Notes: generated from the sequence alone by a model not told the origin. Counted from the first letter of the stretch, positions 54,002 through 62,781 are shown. The stretch: 64,000 bases of DNA from Clostridium lundense DSM 17049 (GCF_000619945.1 NZ_KK211043.1:167546-231545); one strand, 5' to 3'. A program made the numbers and translations.

Positions 54002-54086
54002 GCGTCTATAAAAATATAAAAAAACAGAATTTTTTAAAAATTGTTATAAAAATTAGACGATTTATTGATGGTAGTTGTAGTATAAT
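54002..54086 (+). promoter_or_regulatory. ftcD-folT-fhs-fchA promoter with 11-bp repeat
   Basis: AGACG (54055) and TGATG (54066), 11 bp apart, then ten bases and TATAAT (54081-54086). One base longer than at hutU, and the second box is degenerate. An opposite-facing GCGTCTAT at 54002-54009 lies upstream, as it does at hutU. Confidence 0.65.
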
Positions 54087-54185
54087 AAAATCAGAAAAAA
54101 CAAAAAATTCTATTTAAAAAGTAAAGTTTATAATTAAAAATTTAAAATTTATATATTTTGTGTAAAATTTAAGGAGGAATAAACC

Positions 54186-55079
54186 ATGGCAAAATTAGTT
54201 GAATGTGTACCAAATTTTAGTGAAGGAAGAGATAAGGTACTTATTGAAAAAATAGTTGATGAAGTAAGAAAAGTTAGTGGTGTTAAATTATTGGATTATT
54301 CATCAGATGAAGATCATAACAGAACAGTTGTTACTATGATAGGAGCACCAGAACTAGTAAAAGAAGCAGTTATAAATGCAGCAAAGGTTGCAACAGAACT
54401 TATAGATATGACTAAACATGAAGGTGGACATCCAAGAATGGGAGCTACAGACGTTGTTCCATTTACACCAGTAGCAGATGTTACAATGGAAGAATGCATC
54501 CAGTTAGCTAAAGAAGTTGGAGAAGCAATTGGAAGTTTAGGAATTCCTGTTTACTTATATGAAGATGCAGCAACAAAACCTGAAAGAAAGAATTTAGCAG
54601 ATGTAAGAAAAGGACAGTATGAAGGATTCTTTGAAAAGATCAAAGGAGAAGAATGGAAACCAGATTTTGGACCACATGCTATGAATGCAAAGAGTGGATG
54701 TACAGCTGTAGGTGCTAGAGTTTCATTAGTAGCATTTAATGTTAACTTAGGAACTGACAATGTTGAAATAGCAAGTGCTATAGCTAAAAAGGTAAGATTT
54801 ATTGGTGGTGGATTAAGATTTGTTAAAGCTATAGGATTAAAGCTTGAAGAAAGAAACATAACTCAAGTATCAATGAATCTTGTTAACTATGAAAAAACAG
54901 CAGTATATAGAGCTTTTGAAATGATCAAAATAGAAGCTAAAAGATATGGTGTTCCAGTAATAGGTAGTGAAGTAATAGGAACAGTCCCAATGAAAGCATT
55001 ACTTGATTGTGCTGAATACTATTTACAAATTGAAAACTTTGACATAAATCAGATTCTTGAAAAAAGATTACTTGAGTAA
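54186..55079 (+). CDS. ftcD: Glutamate formimidoyltransferase, paralogue 1
   Basis: 297 residues, same family as 32585-33490: LVECVPNFSEGRD, catalytic segment EGGHPRMGATDVVPF, RKNLADVRKGQYEG. It gives glutamate and 5-formimino-THF. This copy heads the operon with folate uptake, formyl-THF synthetase and cyclodeaminase, so it is linked to one-carbon energy recovery. Codon choice and match to the family core look somewhat more conserved than in the hutU-operon copy. AAGGAGGA ribosome site. Confidence 0.95.
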   Translation: MAKLVECVPNFSEGRDKVLIEKIVDEVRKVSGVKLLDYSSDEDHNRTVVTMIGAPELVKEAVINAAKVATELIDMTKHEGGHPRMGATDVVPFTPVADVTMEECIQLAKEVGEAIGSLGIPVYLYEDAATKPERKNLADVRKGQYEGFFEKIKGEEWKPDFGPHAMNAKSGCTAVGARVSLVAFNVNLGTDNVEIASAIAKKVRFIGGGLRFVKAIGLKLEERNITQVSMNLVNYEKTAVYRAFEMIKIEAKRYGVPVIGSEVIGTVPMKALLDCAEYYLQIENFDINQILEKRLLE

Positions 55080-55117
55080 TTTGTAATTTGCTTTGAAAAT
55101 TCCTTAAAATAAATAAT

Positions 55118-55147
55118 AAACGTCTATATTTTAAAATATAGACGTTT
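55118..55147 (+). terminator. Perfect palindrome after ftcD
   Basis: AAACGTCTATATTTT and its exact complement (30-bp palindrome). It could end ftcD transcription partly, or serve as a site, since both arms carry AGACG. Sequence after it is not T-rich, so read-through into folT is likely. Confidence 0.6.
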
Positions 55148-55256
55148 ATGAAAAAACTTAGTAGTATTCTTTAGAAAAAAACGTTTAAATATATTATAAC
55201 ACATTAATTGAAAAATGGAAGTATATTCATAAAACTAAAGTAAGTGGGTGAGAACA

Positions 55257-55772
55257 TTGAAAACTAAAAAAATAGTCTATGCAGCATTATTTATAGCAAT
55301 GGGAGTAATAATTAGCAGATTCTTTTCAATACAATTACCTATTTTAAGAATTGGGTTTAGTTTTGTTCCAACAATGTTAGCAGGACTTTTCTTTGGTCCT
55401 ATATTTGGAGGAATAATTACTGCTGCTATAGATGTTGTTGGAGCGACAATTTTTCCAGTAGGTTCCTTCTTCATAGGATTTACAATAAGTGCATTTTTAT
55501 GTGGAGTTATATACGGAATATTTTTTTACAAGAAGGAAGTTACATATAAAAATGTTATAATATCAGTAATATTAAAAATAGTTTTTGTTGATATATGTTT
55601 AAATACTTTATGGCTTTCTATGATGACAGGAAAAGCTTTTATGGTATTATTACCTATAAGACTTATAAAAAATATAATTTTTGTTCCAATAGAAACCATT
55701 GTATTTATGACAATTGTATATTCTCTTAAAAATACTTCTCTTGTTAGAAAGATAAATAATGTTTTACAATAG
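55257..55772 (+). CDS. folT: Folate ECF transporter S component
   Basis: 171 residues from TTG 55257, after GGGTGAG; a GTG at 55248 overlaps that site. About six membrane helices with the FolT-type start KKIVYAALFIAMGVIISRFFSIQLPILRIGFSFVPTMLAGLFFGP. It is the substrate-binding membrane part of an energy-coupling-factor importer and needs EcfA/A'/T from elsewhere. Its place among tetrahydrofolate enzymes supports folate as ligand. Confidence 0.88.
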   Translation: MKTKKIVYAALFIAMGVIISRFFSIQLPILRIGFSFVPTMLAGLFFGPIFGGIITAAIDVVGATIFPVGSFFIGFTISAFLCGVIYGIFFYKKEVTYKNVIISVILKIVFVDICLNTLWLSMMTGKAFMVLLPIRLIKNIIFVPIETIVFMTIVYSLKNTSLVRKINNVLQ

Positions 55773-55833
55773 AAGAATAGAAATAAATTTTTATATTACA
55801 TACAATAAAAATATTTAAATGAGGTGGATGATT

Positions 55834-57516
55834 ATGATTAATAAAGTACCAAGTGATATCGAAATAGCACAAAAGGCAACTATGAAACCAATAGCTGAAG
55901 TAGCTGAAAAATATGGAATTTTAGATGATGAATTAGAACTTTACGGAAAATATAAAGCTAAAATATCTTTTGACGCAATAAAAAGATTACAAGATAAAAA
56001 AGATGGAAAATTAGTATTAGTTACAGCAATAAGCCCAACACCAGCAGGTGAAGGAAAATCAACAACTTCAATAGGATTAGGTCAGGCTTTAAATAAAATA
56101 GGAAAGAAAACATATATAGCTTTAAGAGAACCATCTTTAGGACCTGTATTTGGAGTTAAAGGAGGAGCAGCTGGTGGTGGATATGCTCAAGTTGTTCCAA
56201 TGGAAGATATAAACTTACATTTTACTGGAGATATGCATGCTATAACTGCAGCTAATAATCTTTTATCAGCTGCAATAGATAACCATATTCATCATGGAAA
56301 TACTTTAAGAATAGATTCAAGACAGATAGTTTGGAAAAGAGTATTAGACATGAATGATAGAGCTTTAAGACATGTTACAGTAGGACTTGGCGGAAAAGCT
56401 TGTGGATTTGTAAGAGAAGATGGATTTATGATTACAGTTGCATCTGAAGTTATGGCTATACTTTGTCTTGCAAGTGACTTAATGGATTTAAAAGATAGAT
56501 TAGGAAGAATAATAGTTGCGTATGATCTTGATGGAAACCCAGTAACAGCTAAAGATTTAAAAGTAAATGGTGCTATGGCAATGTTATTAAAAGAAGCTAT
56601 AAAACCAAATATAGTTCAAACTCTTGAAAATACACCAGCTCTTATTCATGGTGGACCATTTGCAAATATTGCTCATGGATGTAACTCATTAATAGCAACT
56701 AAATTAGCATTAAAATTAGGAGACATTGTTGTAACAGAAGCAGGATTCGGTGCTGACCTTGGTGCTGAAAAATTCTTAGATATAAAATGTAGATATGGTG
56801 GCTTAAAACCAGATGCAGTTGTTGTAGTTGCTACAATTAGAGCTTTAAAAATGCATGGTGGAGTTAAGAAAACAGAATTAGGAAATGAAAACTTAGAAGC
56901 ATTAGATAAGGGATTTGCAAACTTAGCTAAACAAGTTGAAAATATGAGAAAGTTCGGCTTACCAGTATTAGTTGCTGTTAATAGATTTGTAAATGATACA
57001 GAAGCTGAAATAGAATTATTAACAAATAAATGTAAAGAATTTGGAGTTGAAGTTTCATTAAATGAATGTTGGGGAAGAGGAGGAGAAGGTGGAATAGAAA
57101 TGGCTGAAAAGCTTGTTAATATTCTACAAACTGAAGAATCCCACTATAAACCAATTTATGATGTAGAAGCTTCAATACCAGAAAAACTTAATACAATAGT
57201 AAAAGAAATCTATGGTGGAGATGGAGTTGAAATAGACTCAGCTGCTATGAAACAGATTAAAAAACTTGAGGAATTAGGATTAGATAAATTGCCAATATGT
57301 ATGGCTAAAACTCAATTCTCATTTACTGATGATCCAAGTATTATGGGAGCACCTAAAGGATTTAAGATTAATGTTAAGGATGTTAGAGTATCAGCTGGTG
57401 CTGGATTTATAGTATGCCAGACAAGTAATATAATGGTTATGCCAGGACTTCCAAAGGTTCCAGCAGCAGAAAAAATGGATATAGATGAAAATGGCGTAAT
57501 CTCAGGATTATTCTAA
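55834..57516 (+). CDS. fhs: Formate-tetrahydrofolate ligase
   Basis: 560 residues from ATG 55834, six bases after GAGGTGG. It joins formate to THF with ATP. In histidine fermentation it can run in reverse, making ATP from 10-formyl-THF. P-loop TPAGEGKST (69-77), GVKGGAAGGGYAQVVPMEDINLHFTGDMHAI and LREPSLGPVFG are diagnostic. It lies between folT and fchA. A cyclohydrolase (folD) needed between FchA and Fhs is not in the window. Confidence 0.97.
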   Translation: MINKVPSDIEIAQKATMKPIAEVAEKYGILDDELELYGKYKAKISFDAIKRLQDKKDGKLVLVTAISPTPAGEGKSTTSIGLGQALNKIGKKTYIALREPSLGPVFGVKGGAAGGGYAQVVPMEDINLHFTGDMHAITAANNLLSAAIDNHIHHGNTLRIDSRQIVWKRVLDMNDRALRHVTVGLGGKACGFVREDGFMITVASEVMAILCLASDLMDLKDRLGRIIVAYDLDGNPVTAKDLKVNGAMAMLLKEAIKPNIVQTLENTPALIHGGPFANIAHGCNSLIATKLALKLGDIVVTEAGFGADLGAEKFLDIKCRYGGLKPDAVVVVATIRALKMHGGVKKTELGNENLEALDKGFANLAKQVENMRKFGLPVLVAVNRFVNDTEAEIELLTNKCKEFGVEVSLNECWGRGGEGGIEMAEKLVNILQTEESHYKPIYDVEASIPEKLNTIVKEIYGGDGVEIDSAAMKQIKKLEELGLDKLPICMAKTQFSFTDDPSIMGAPKGFKINVKDVRVSAGAGFIVCQTSNIMVMPGLPKVPAAEKMDIDENGVISGLF

Positions 57517-57535
57517 TAAGTCACCTTTTATAGAT

Positions 57536-57578
57536 GTCTTAAATTGTGCCTTTAGCCAAGAAAGGCACAATTTAAGAC
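57536..57578 (+). promoter_or_regulatory. Perfect 18-bp hairpin between fhs and fchA
   Basis: GTCTTAAATTGTGCCTTT, loop AGCCAAG, exact complement; no T run follows. Likely an intercistronic stabilising or attenuating stem, comparable to the one between hutU and ftcD. Confidence 0.8.
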
Positions 57579-57613
57579 AAAATTTAAAAAGTTAATTTTA
57601 GGGGGAAAATGAT

Positions 57614-58231
57614 ATGTTAAAAGAAATGACAGTTAAAGAATTTATATATGAAACAGCTTCAGATTCACCAGCACCTGGTGGTGGAAGTATTGCAGCTCTT
57701 AGTGCAGCTTCAGCAGCAGCATTAATAGAAATGGTAGCTAATCTTACATTAGGAAAGAAAGGCTATGAAGAAGTAAAAGAAGAAATGGAAGAAGTTAAAA
57801 AAGTAGCTTCTGAATATAAAGAAAAATTTGTTAATTACATAGATGAAGATTCAGATTCTTTTAACAAAATAATGGCAGCTTTTAAAATGCCAAAAGATAC
57901 AGATGAACAAAAGGCTGAAAGAACTAAGGCAATACAGCAAGGATTTAAAGGAGCGGCAACAGTTCCTTTAAATGTAGGTAAAGATGCTTTTGAATTACTT
58001 CAGTTAGCTGAAAAGGTAATATTAAAGGGTAATCAAAATGCAGTAACAGACGGAGCAGTAGCAGCAATGTCAGCTAGAACAGCAGTACATTCAGCATTTT
58101 ACAATGTAAAAATTAATTTAGGTTCTATAAAAGATGAAGAATTCGTAAATAGTGCTAAAAAACAAATGGAAGAGTTAGAATCTAAAGTAAACGAAATAGA
58201 ACAAGGAATACTTTCAAAAGTTAATTTATAA
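57614..58231 (+). CDS. fchA: Formimidoyltetrahydrofolate cyclodeaminase
   Basis: 205 residues: MTVKEFIYETASDSPAPGGGSIAALSAASAAAL, then the helical bundle of the FTCD_C family. It releases ammonia from 5-formimino-THF to give 5,10-methenyl-THF. Stand-alone form, as in purinolytic clostridia. Ribosome site AGGGGGAA. Last gene of the folate operon; the valS promoter starts 23 bases later. Confidence 0.96.
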   Translation: MLKEMTVKEFIYETASDSPAPGGGSIAALSAASAAALIEMVANLTLGKKGYEEVKEEMEEVKKVASEYKEKFVNYIDEDSDSFNKIMAAFKMPKDTDEQKAERTKAIQQGFKGAATVPLNVGKDAFELLQLAEKVILKGNQNAVTDGAVAAMSARTAVHSAFYNVKINLGSIKDEEFVNSAKKQMEELESKVNEIEQGILSKVNL

Positions 58232-58253
58232 AATATATACCTCCAAGATGCTA

Positions 58254-58281
58254 TTGACAGTTTATTAAATTAGGTTATAAT
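58254..58281 (+). promoter_or_regulatory. valS promoter
   Basis: Perfect TTGACA (58254-58259), 16 bp, perfect TATAAT (58276-58281). One of the best sigma-A promoters in the window; it feeds the T-box leader. Confidence 0.9.
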
Positions 58282-58309
58282 AAAAGTTATTATAATAAAA
58301 TATGTAAAA

Positions 58310-58545
58310 GCTTTGAAAAAGAGGAGTAAAGGGTAATAGTACCAAGAGAGGAAAATCCAATGGGTGGAAGATTTTCTGTATGAGTTTCCTTGAAGGTAGC
58401 TTTTGAGCTTCTTTGCCGAAATAGTAGTAGGTAAAGACGGTTTTCTTAATCGTTAAGTTTATAAGAGCCTGTAATTTGTTTTGCAGGAAAAAAGGTGGTA
58501 ACGCGCGCTGTCGTCCTTTTAAGGACTGGCAGCGCTTTTTGTATA
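58310..58545 (+). promoter_or_regulatory. T-box leader of valS
   Basis: A tRNA-sensing leader. Stem I base AAAGAGG/CTTCTTT, AGTA of the specifier loop, AGAGAG and GGGTGGAA apical motifs are visible. The T-box sequence AAAGGTGGTAACGCGC (58491-58506) is followed by the terminator stem (GCGCTGTCGTCCTT against AAGGACTGGCAGCGC) and TTTTT. A GTA triplet at 58396-58398 is in the likely specifier position, matching valine. Uncharged tRNA-Val should allow valS transcription. Confidence 0.92.
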
Positions 58546-58573
58546 AAAAAATAAGCATAAGGAGGATATACAT

Positions 58574-61216
58574 ATGAATGAAAATTTAAATATTGCAAAG
58601 ACTTATGATCCTAAAGAATTTGAAGAAAGATTATACAAGGTTTGGGAGGAAGAAAAGTATTTTACACCTGAAGTGGATAAAAGTAAAAAGCCATTTACTA
58701 TAGTAATGCCACCTCCAAACATAACAGGTAAATTACATCTAGGCCACGCATTAGACAATAGTTTACAAGACTTCTTAATTAGAGCTAAAAGAATGCAGGG
58801 ATACAGCACATTATGGCTTCCAGGTCAAGATCATGCAAGTATAGCTACAGAAGTAAAGGTTGAAAATGAGCTATTAAAGCAGGGTCTTGTAAAGAAAGAA
58901 ATGGGAAGAGAAAAATTCCTTGAAGAAGTATGGAAATGGTCTGATGAATATAGAGAAAGAATAAGAACTCAGCTTAAGAAGATGGGAGTTTCAGCAGACT
59001 TTACAAGAGAAAGCTTCACTATGGATGAGAGCTTAAATAAAGCTGTAAGAGCAGTATTTGTAAAGTTATATAATGAAGGATTAATTTATCGTGGAAATAG
59101 AATAGTTAATTGGTGCCCTAAATGTATGACAGCATTATCAGATGCAGAAATTGAATATGAAGAACAAGCAGGACATTTTTGGCATATTAAATATCCTGTT
59201 ATAGGATCAGATGAATACTTAGAAATAGCTACTACAAGACCTGAAACAATGCTTGGAGATACTGCCGTAGCTGTTAATCCAAAAGATGAAAGATATACTC
59301 ATTTAATAGGTAAGAAGTTAATGCTTCCTCTAGTAAATAGAGAAATCCCTATAGTTGCTGATGATTATGTAGATGTTGAATTTGGAACAGGAGCTGTTAA
59401 AATAACTCCAGCGCATGACCCAAATGATTATCAGGTTGGAAAGAGACATGATCTTCCAGAAATTATAGTTATGAATGAAAATGGAACTATAAATGAATTG
59501 GGTGGAAAGTATGCTGGATTAGACAGATATGAGGCTAGAAAAGTTATAGTTGAAGACTTAAAGGCACAGGGATTCTTAGTAAATATAAAAGAGCATACTC
59601 ATAATGTAAGTTGTCATGATAGATGTGGTTCAGTCATCGAACCTATGATATCAAAACAATGGTATGTAAAGATGGAAGAACTTGCAAAACCAGCTATTGA
59701 TATTGTGAGAAATAAGGAAGTTAAATTTGTTCCTGAAAGATTTGATAAAACATATTTTAACTGGATGGAAAACATTCAGGATTGGTGTATATCAAGACAG
59801 TTATGGTGGGGACACAGAATACCAGTATGGTACTGTGAAGATTGTGGTGAAATGATAGTAGCTATGGATGCACCAACAGAATGTACAAAATGTTCAAGTC
59901 ATAATTTGAAACAAGATAATGATGTACTTGACACATGGTTCAGTTCAGCATTATGGCCATTCTCAACTTTAGGTTGGCCAGATAAAACAGAAGATCTAGA
60001 ATACTTCTATCCAACAGATGTACTTGTTACAGGATATGATATTATATTCTTCTGGGTTGCTAGAATGATATTCTCAGGATTACACAATATGAATGACATC
60101 CCATTCCACACTGTACTTATTCATGGTATAGTTAGAGATTCTAACGGTAAGAAGATGTCTAAGTCTTTAGGAAATGGTGTAGATCCATTAGATGTAATAG
60201 ATAAATATGGAGCTGATGCATTAAGATTTATGTTAGTTACTGGTAATGCTCCAGGAAATGACATAAGATTCTATGAAGAAAAAGTAGAATCAGCTAGAAA
60301 TTTTGCAAATAAGATATGGAATGCATCAAGATTTGTTATGATGTATCTTGACAAAGATCTTATGGAAAAATATAAGGATTGCAAAGATTACACAGCAGCT
60401 GATAAATGGATTTTATCTAGAGCTAACACTGTAGTAAAAGAAGTAACAGATAATATAGAAAAATATGAATTAGGAATAGCATCACAAAAGGTTTATGACT
60501 TTATGTGGAGTGAATTCTGTGATTGGTATATTGAACTTGTAAAACCTGTATTATATGGTGAAGATGAAAAGGCTAAGGGAGTAGTATTTAATGTATTATT
60601 TGATGTTCTTACTACAGGACTTAAATTATTACATCCTGTAATGCCATTTATAACTGAAGAAATATATACTCATCTTCAAGAGGAAGAAAAAACTATAACA
60701 ACTTCTAAGTGGCCAGAATATAAAGAAGAGTTAAGGGATGAAAAAGCAGAAGAAGATATGAACTATATAATAGAAGCAATAAAAGCTCTTAGAAATGTTA
60801 GAGTTGAAATGAATGTACCTCCTTCACGAAAAGCTAAGGTTATGATATATGCTATGGAAGGAAAAGATGCTTTTGAGTCAGGAAAGGTTTATTTTGAAAA
60901 ACTAGCTTCTGCAAGCGAAGTAACTTTCTTAAATTCAAAAGAAGAAGCACCAGAAAATGCTGTATCAGCTCTTACAAAAGGTGCAGAAATGTATATGCCA
61001 CTACTTGATTTAGTAGATTTAGAAAAAGAATTAGAGAGATTGAACAAAGAAAAAGAAAAGCTAGAAAAGGAAATAGAAAGAGTAGAAAAGAAACTTTCTA
61101 ATAAAGGATTCGTAGCTAAAGCTCCTGAAGCAGTTGTTAATGAAGAAAAGGCTAAGGGAGAAAAGTATAGAGAAATGCTTAACTCAGTAATGGAGAGAAT
61201 AAACAACTTAAAATAG
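58574..61216 (+). CDS. valS: Valine-tRNA ligase
   Basis: 880 residues, class I synthetase. HIGH motif as HLGH in PPPNITGKLHLGHALDNS; editing domain with ATTRPETMLGDTAVAV; KMSKS in GKKMSKSLGNGVDP; anticodon-binding domain; C-terminal coiled coil (about 810-880: LEKELERLNKEKEKLEKEIERVEKKL) typical of ValRS. Length is normal. AAGGAGGA ribosome site. Controlled by the T-box upstream. Confidence 0.98.
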   Translation: MNENLNIAKTYDPKEFEERLYKVWEEEKYFTPEVDKSKKPFTIVMPPPNITGKLHLGHALDNSLQDFLIRAKRMQGYSTLWLPGQDHASIATEVKVENELLKQGLVKKEMGREKFLEEVWKWSDEYRERIRTQLKKMGVSADFTRESFTMDESLNKAVRAVFVKLYNEGLIYRGNRIVNWCPKCMTALSDAEIEYEEQAGHFWHIKYPVIGSDEYLEIATTRPETMLGDTAVAVNPKDERYTHLIGKKLMLPLVNREIPIVADDYVDVEFGTGAVKITPAHDPNDYQVGKRHDLPEIIVMNENGTINELGGKYAGLDRYEARKVIVEDLKAQGFLVNIKEHTHNVSCHDRCGSVIEPMISKQWYVKMEELAKPAIDIVRNKEVKFVPERFDKTYFNWMENIQDWCISRQLWWGHRIPVWYCEDCGEMIVAMDAPTECTKCSSHNLKQDNDVLDTWFSSALWPFSTLGWPDKTEDLEYFYPTDVLVTGYDIIFFWVARMIFSGLHNMNDIPFHTVLIHGIVRDSNGKKMSKSLGNGVDPLDVIDKYGADALRFMLVTGNAPGNDIRFYEEKVESARNFANKIWNASRFVMMYLDKDLMEKYKDCKDYTAADKWILSRANTVVKEVTDNIEKYELGIASQKVYDFMWSEFCDWYIELVKPVLYGEDEKAKGVVFNVLFDVLTTGLKLLHPVMPFITEEIYTHLQEEEKTITTSKWPEYKEELRDEKAEEDMNYIIEAIKALRNVRVEMNVPPSRKAKVMIYAMEGKDAFESGKVYFEKLASASEVTFLNSKEEAPENAVSALTKGAEMYMPLLDLVDLEKELERLNKEKEKLEKEIERVEKKLSNKGFVAKAPEAVVNEEKAKGEKYREMLNSVMERINNLK

Positions 61217-61380
61217 TGAAGAGTGAATAGAGAATAGTGAAGAATAAAGGAGGCTTTTCTTCCTTTGCACTACAGAAAAGCTTCAATTTATACTAATATT
61301 TAATTGAGAATTTTTCGTAATGCTAATGGAGAAAAATTAACATTTACTCTTCACTATTCATTCTTAACTCTTAACTAACA
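61217..61380. repeat. Inverted-repeat spacer element between valS and folC
   Basis: About 40-bp imperfect inverted repeats: left arm from 61217 (GAATAGTGAAGAATAAAGG within it), right arm near 61340-61378 (CATTTACTCTTCACTATTC). They enclose about 80 bases that include an AAAAGC/GCTTTT-type hairpin near 61253-61284. The tandem AGAGTGAA-like words suggest a small non-autonomous repeat family. A related-looking tract follows folC. Confidence 0.65.
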
Positions 61381-61398
61381 GAAAGTGTGGGATTTATT

Positions 61399-62697
61399 AT
61401 GAATTATAATGAAGCAATGTCCTATATTGAAAATACAGCTAAATTTGGTAGCAATTTAGGTACTGAAAGAACAGAAAAAATATTAGAATTGCTAGGAAAT
61501 CCTCATAAAAAGTTAAAATGTATACATATTGCAGGAACAAATGGAAAAGGTTCTACTACTGCAATGATATCAAAAATACTTATAGAATCAGATTTTAAAG
61601 TTGGAATGTATACGTCTCCTTTTATAGAAGAATTTGAAGAAAGAATACAAATTAATGGAGAAAATATTCCAAAATGTGATTTGGCAAAAACAGTTACTAA
61701 AGTATCTAAAGCAGTAGAAAAAGTAATAGAATTAGGATATGAGCATCCAACAGAGTTTGAAATAATAACTTGTGTTATGTTTCTATATTATTATGAGTCA
61801 AAAGTAGACTATGCAGTTATAGAAGTAGGTCTTGGTGGAAGAATGGATTCCACTAATGTTATAACTCCTTTAGTAAGTGTAATAACATCTATAAGCTATG
61901 ATCATATGCAAATACTAGGTGATACTATTGGTAAAATTGCTTTTGAAAAAGGCGGAATAATAAAAGAAAATGTTCCTGTTGTATTATACCCACAAGAAAA
62001 AGAAGCGGAAGAAGTAATTAAAAAAATATGTGAAGAGAAAAATAGCTACTTAACATTAGTAAGTAGGGATTCCGTAAAATATATTGATAAAGATCTATCC
62101 AATGAATACTATCAAAATTTTACAGTACAAACTGAACAAAACAAATATGAAGTGCAGCTTTCCTTATTAGGAACTCATCAAATATTAAACTGTTCAGTAG
62201 TATTGCATACTATTGATGAACTAATAAAACAGGGAATTAATATTAATAAAGAACATATTTATAAGGCATTAAAAGAAGTAAAATGGGCTGGAAGATTAGA
62301 AATCATGAAGAAAAATCCATTAGTAGTGTTAGATGGAGCACATAATATAGATGGAATTACTAATCTTAAAAACAGCGTGGAAAGATATTTTAAGTACAAT
62401 AAGATGGTTTTAATACTGGGAATACTTGCAGATAAGCAGGTTGAAGATATGGTAAGGACTATAACTCCTATGGCAGATAAAGTTATAGCTGTTACTCCTC
62501 ATAGTTATAGGGCTGAAAATTCCAATATCTTAATGGAAGTAATTAAAAAACACAATGAAAATTGTGAATCAATAGATGATTATGAAGAAGCTTATAGAAA
62601 AGCATTAAGTTATTGTAATAAAGATGATTTAGTTTTAATTTCAGGATCTCTTTATATGATTGGAGATATGAGAAAAATTGTGAGAAAACTTCTATAG
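61399..62697 (+). CDS. folC: Folylpolyglutamate synthase/dihydrofolate synthase
   Basis: 432 residues from ATG 61399; GTG 61387 is possible but the family begins at MNYNEAMSYIENTAKFG. It adds glutamates to folates. Mur-ligase fold with P-loop AGTNGKGST, the SPFIEEFEERIQING segment, EVGLGGRMDSTN, and C-terminal VLDGAHNIDGI. It fits the local folate theme, though it has its own transcription unit behind the repeat element. Confidence 0.95.
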   Translation: MNYNEAMSYIENTAKFGSNLGTERTEKILELLGNPHKKLKCIHIAGTNGKGSTTAMISKILIESDFKVGMYTSPFIEEFEERIQINGENIPKCDLAKTVTKVSKAVEKVIELGYEHPTEFEIITCVMFLYYYESKVDYAVIEVGLGGRMDSTNVITPLVSVITSISYDHMQILGDTIGKIAFEKGGIIKENVPVVLYPQEKEAEEVIKKICEEKNSYLTLVSRDSVKYIDKDLSNEYYQNFTVQTEQNKYEVQLSLLGTHQILNCSVVLHTIDELIKQGININKEHIYKALKEVKWAGRLEIMKKNPLVVLDGAHNIDGITNLKNSVERYFKYNKMVLILGILADKQVEDMVRTITPMADKVIAVTPHSYRAENSNILMEVIKKHNENCESIDDYEEAYRKALSYCNKDDLVLISGSLYMIGDMRKIVRKLL

Positions 62698-62781
62698 AGT
62701 ACAGAGTACAGAGCATAGAGTACAGAGTGGAATTTTTGCCTTGCAAAAATAATAAATCTGTAATCTGTGCTCTTTTATCTT
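62697..62781. repeat. AGAGTACAG tandem tract and hairpin after folC
   Basis: AGAGTACAG-like words repeated about four times, then a small hairpin ATTTTTGC/GCAAAAAT (62732-62750) that may end both convergent genes. Partly complementary CTGT/TCTTTTATC words follow. Similar in style to the 61217 element. Confidence 0.6.

Noticed and set aside
55081..55256. Possible THF riboswitch before folT
   Set aside because: The region has only the palindrome and AT-rich sequence; no conserved THF riboswitch core could be found by eye.
58265..58573. Minus-strand open frame of 102 codons before valS
   Set aside because: It overlaps the T-box leader and valS promoter; the reading frame follows from structured RNA sequence, not coding.
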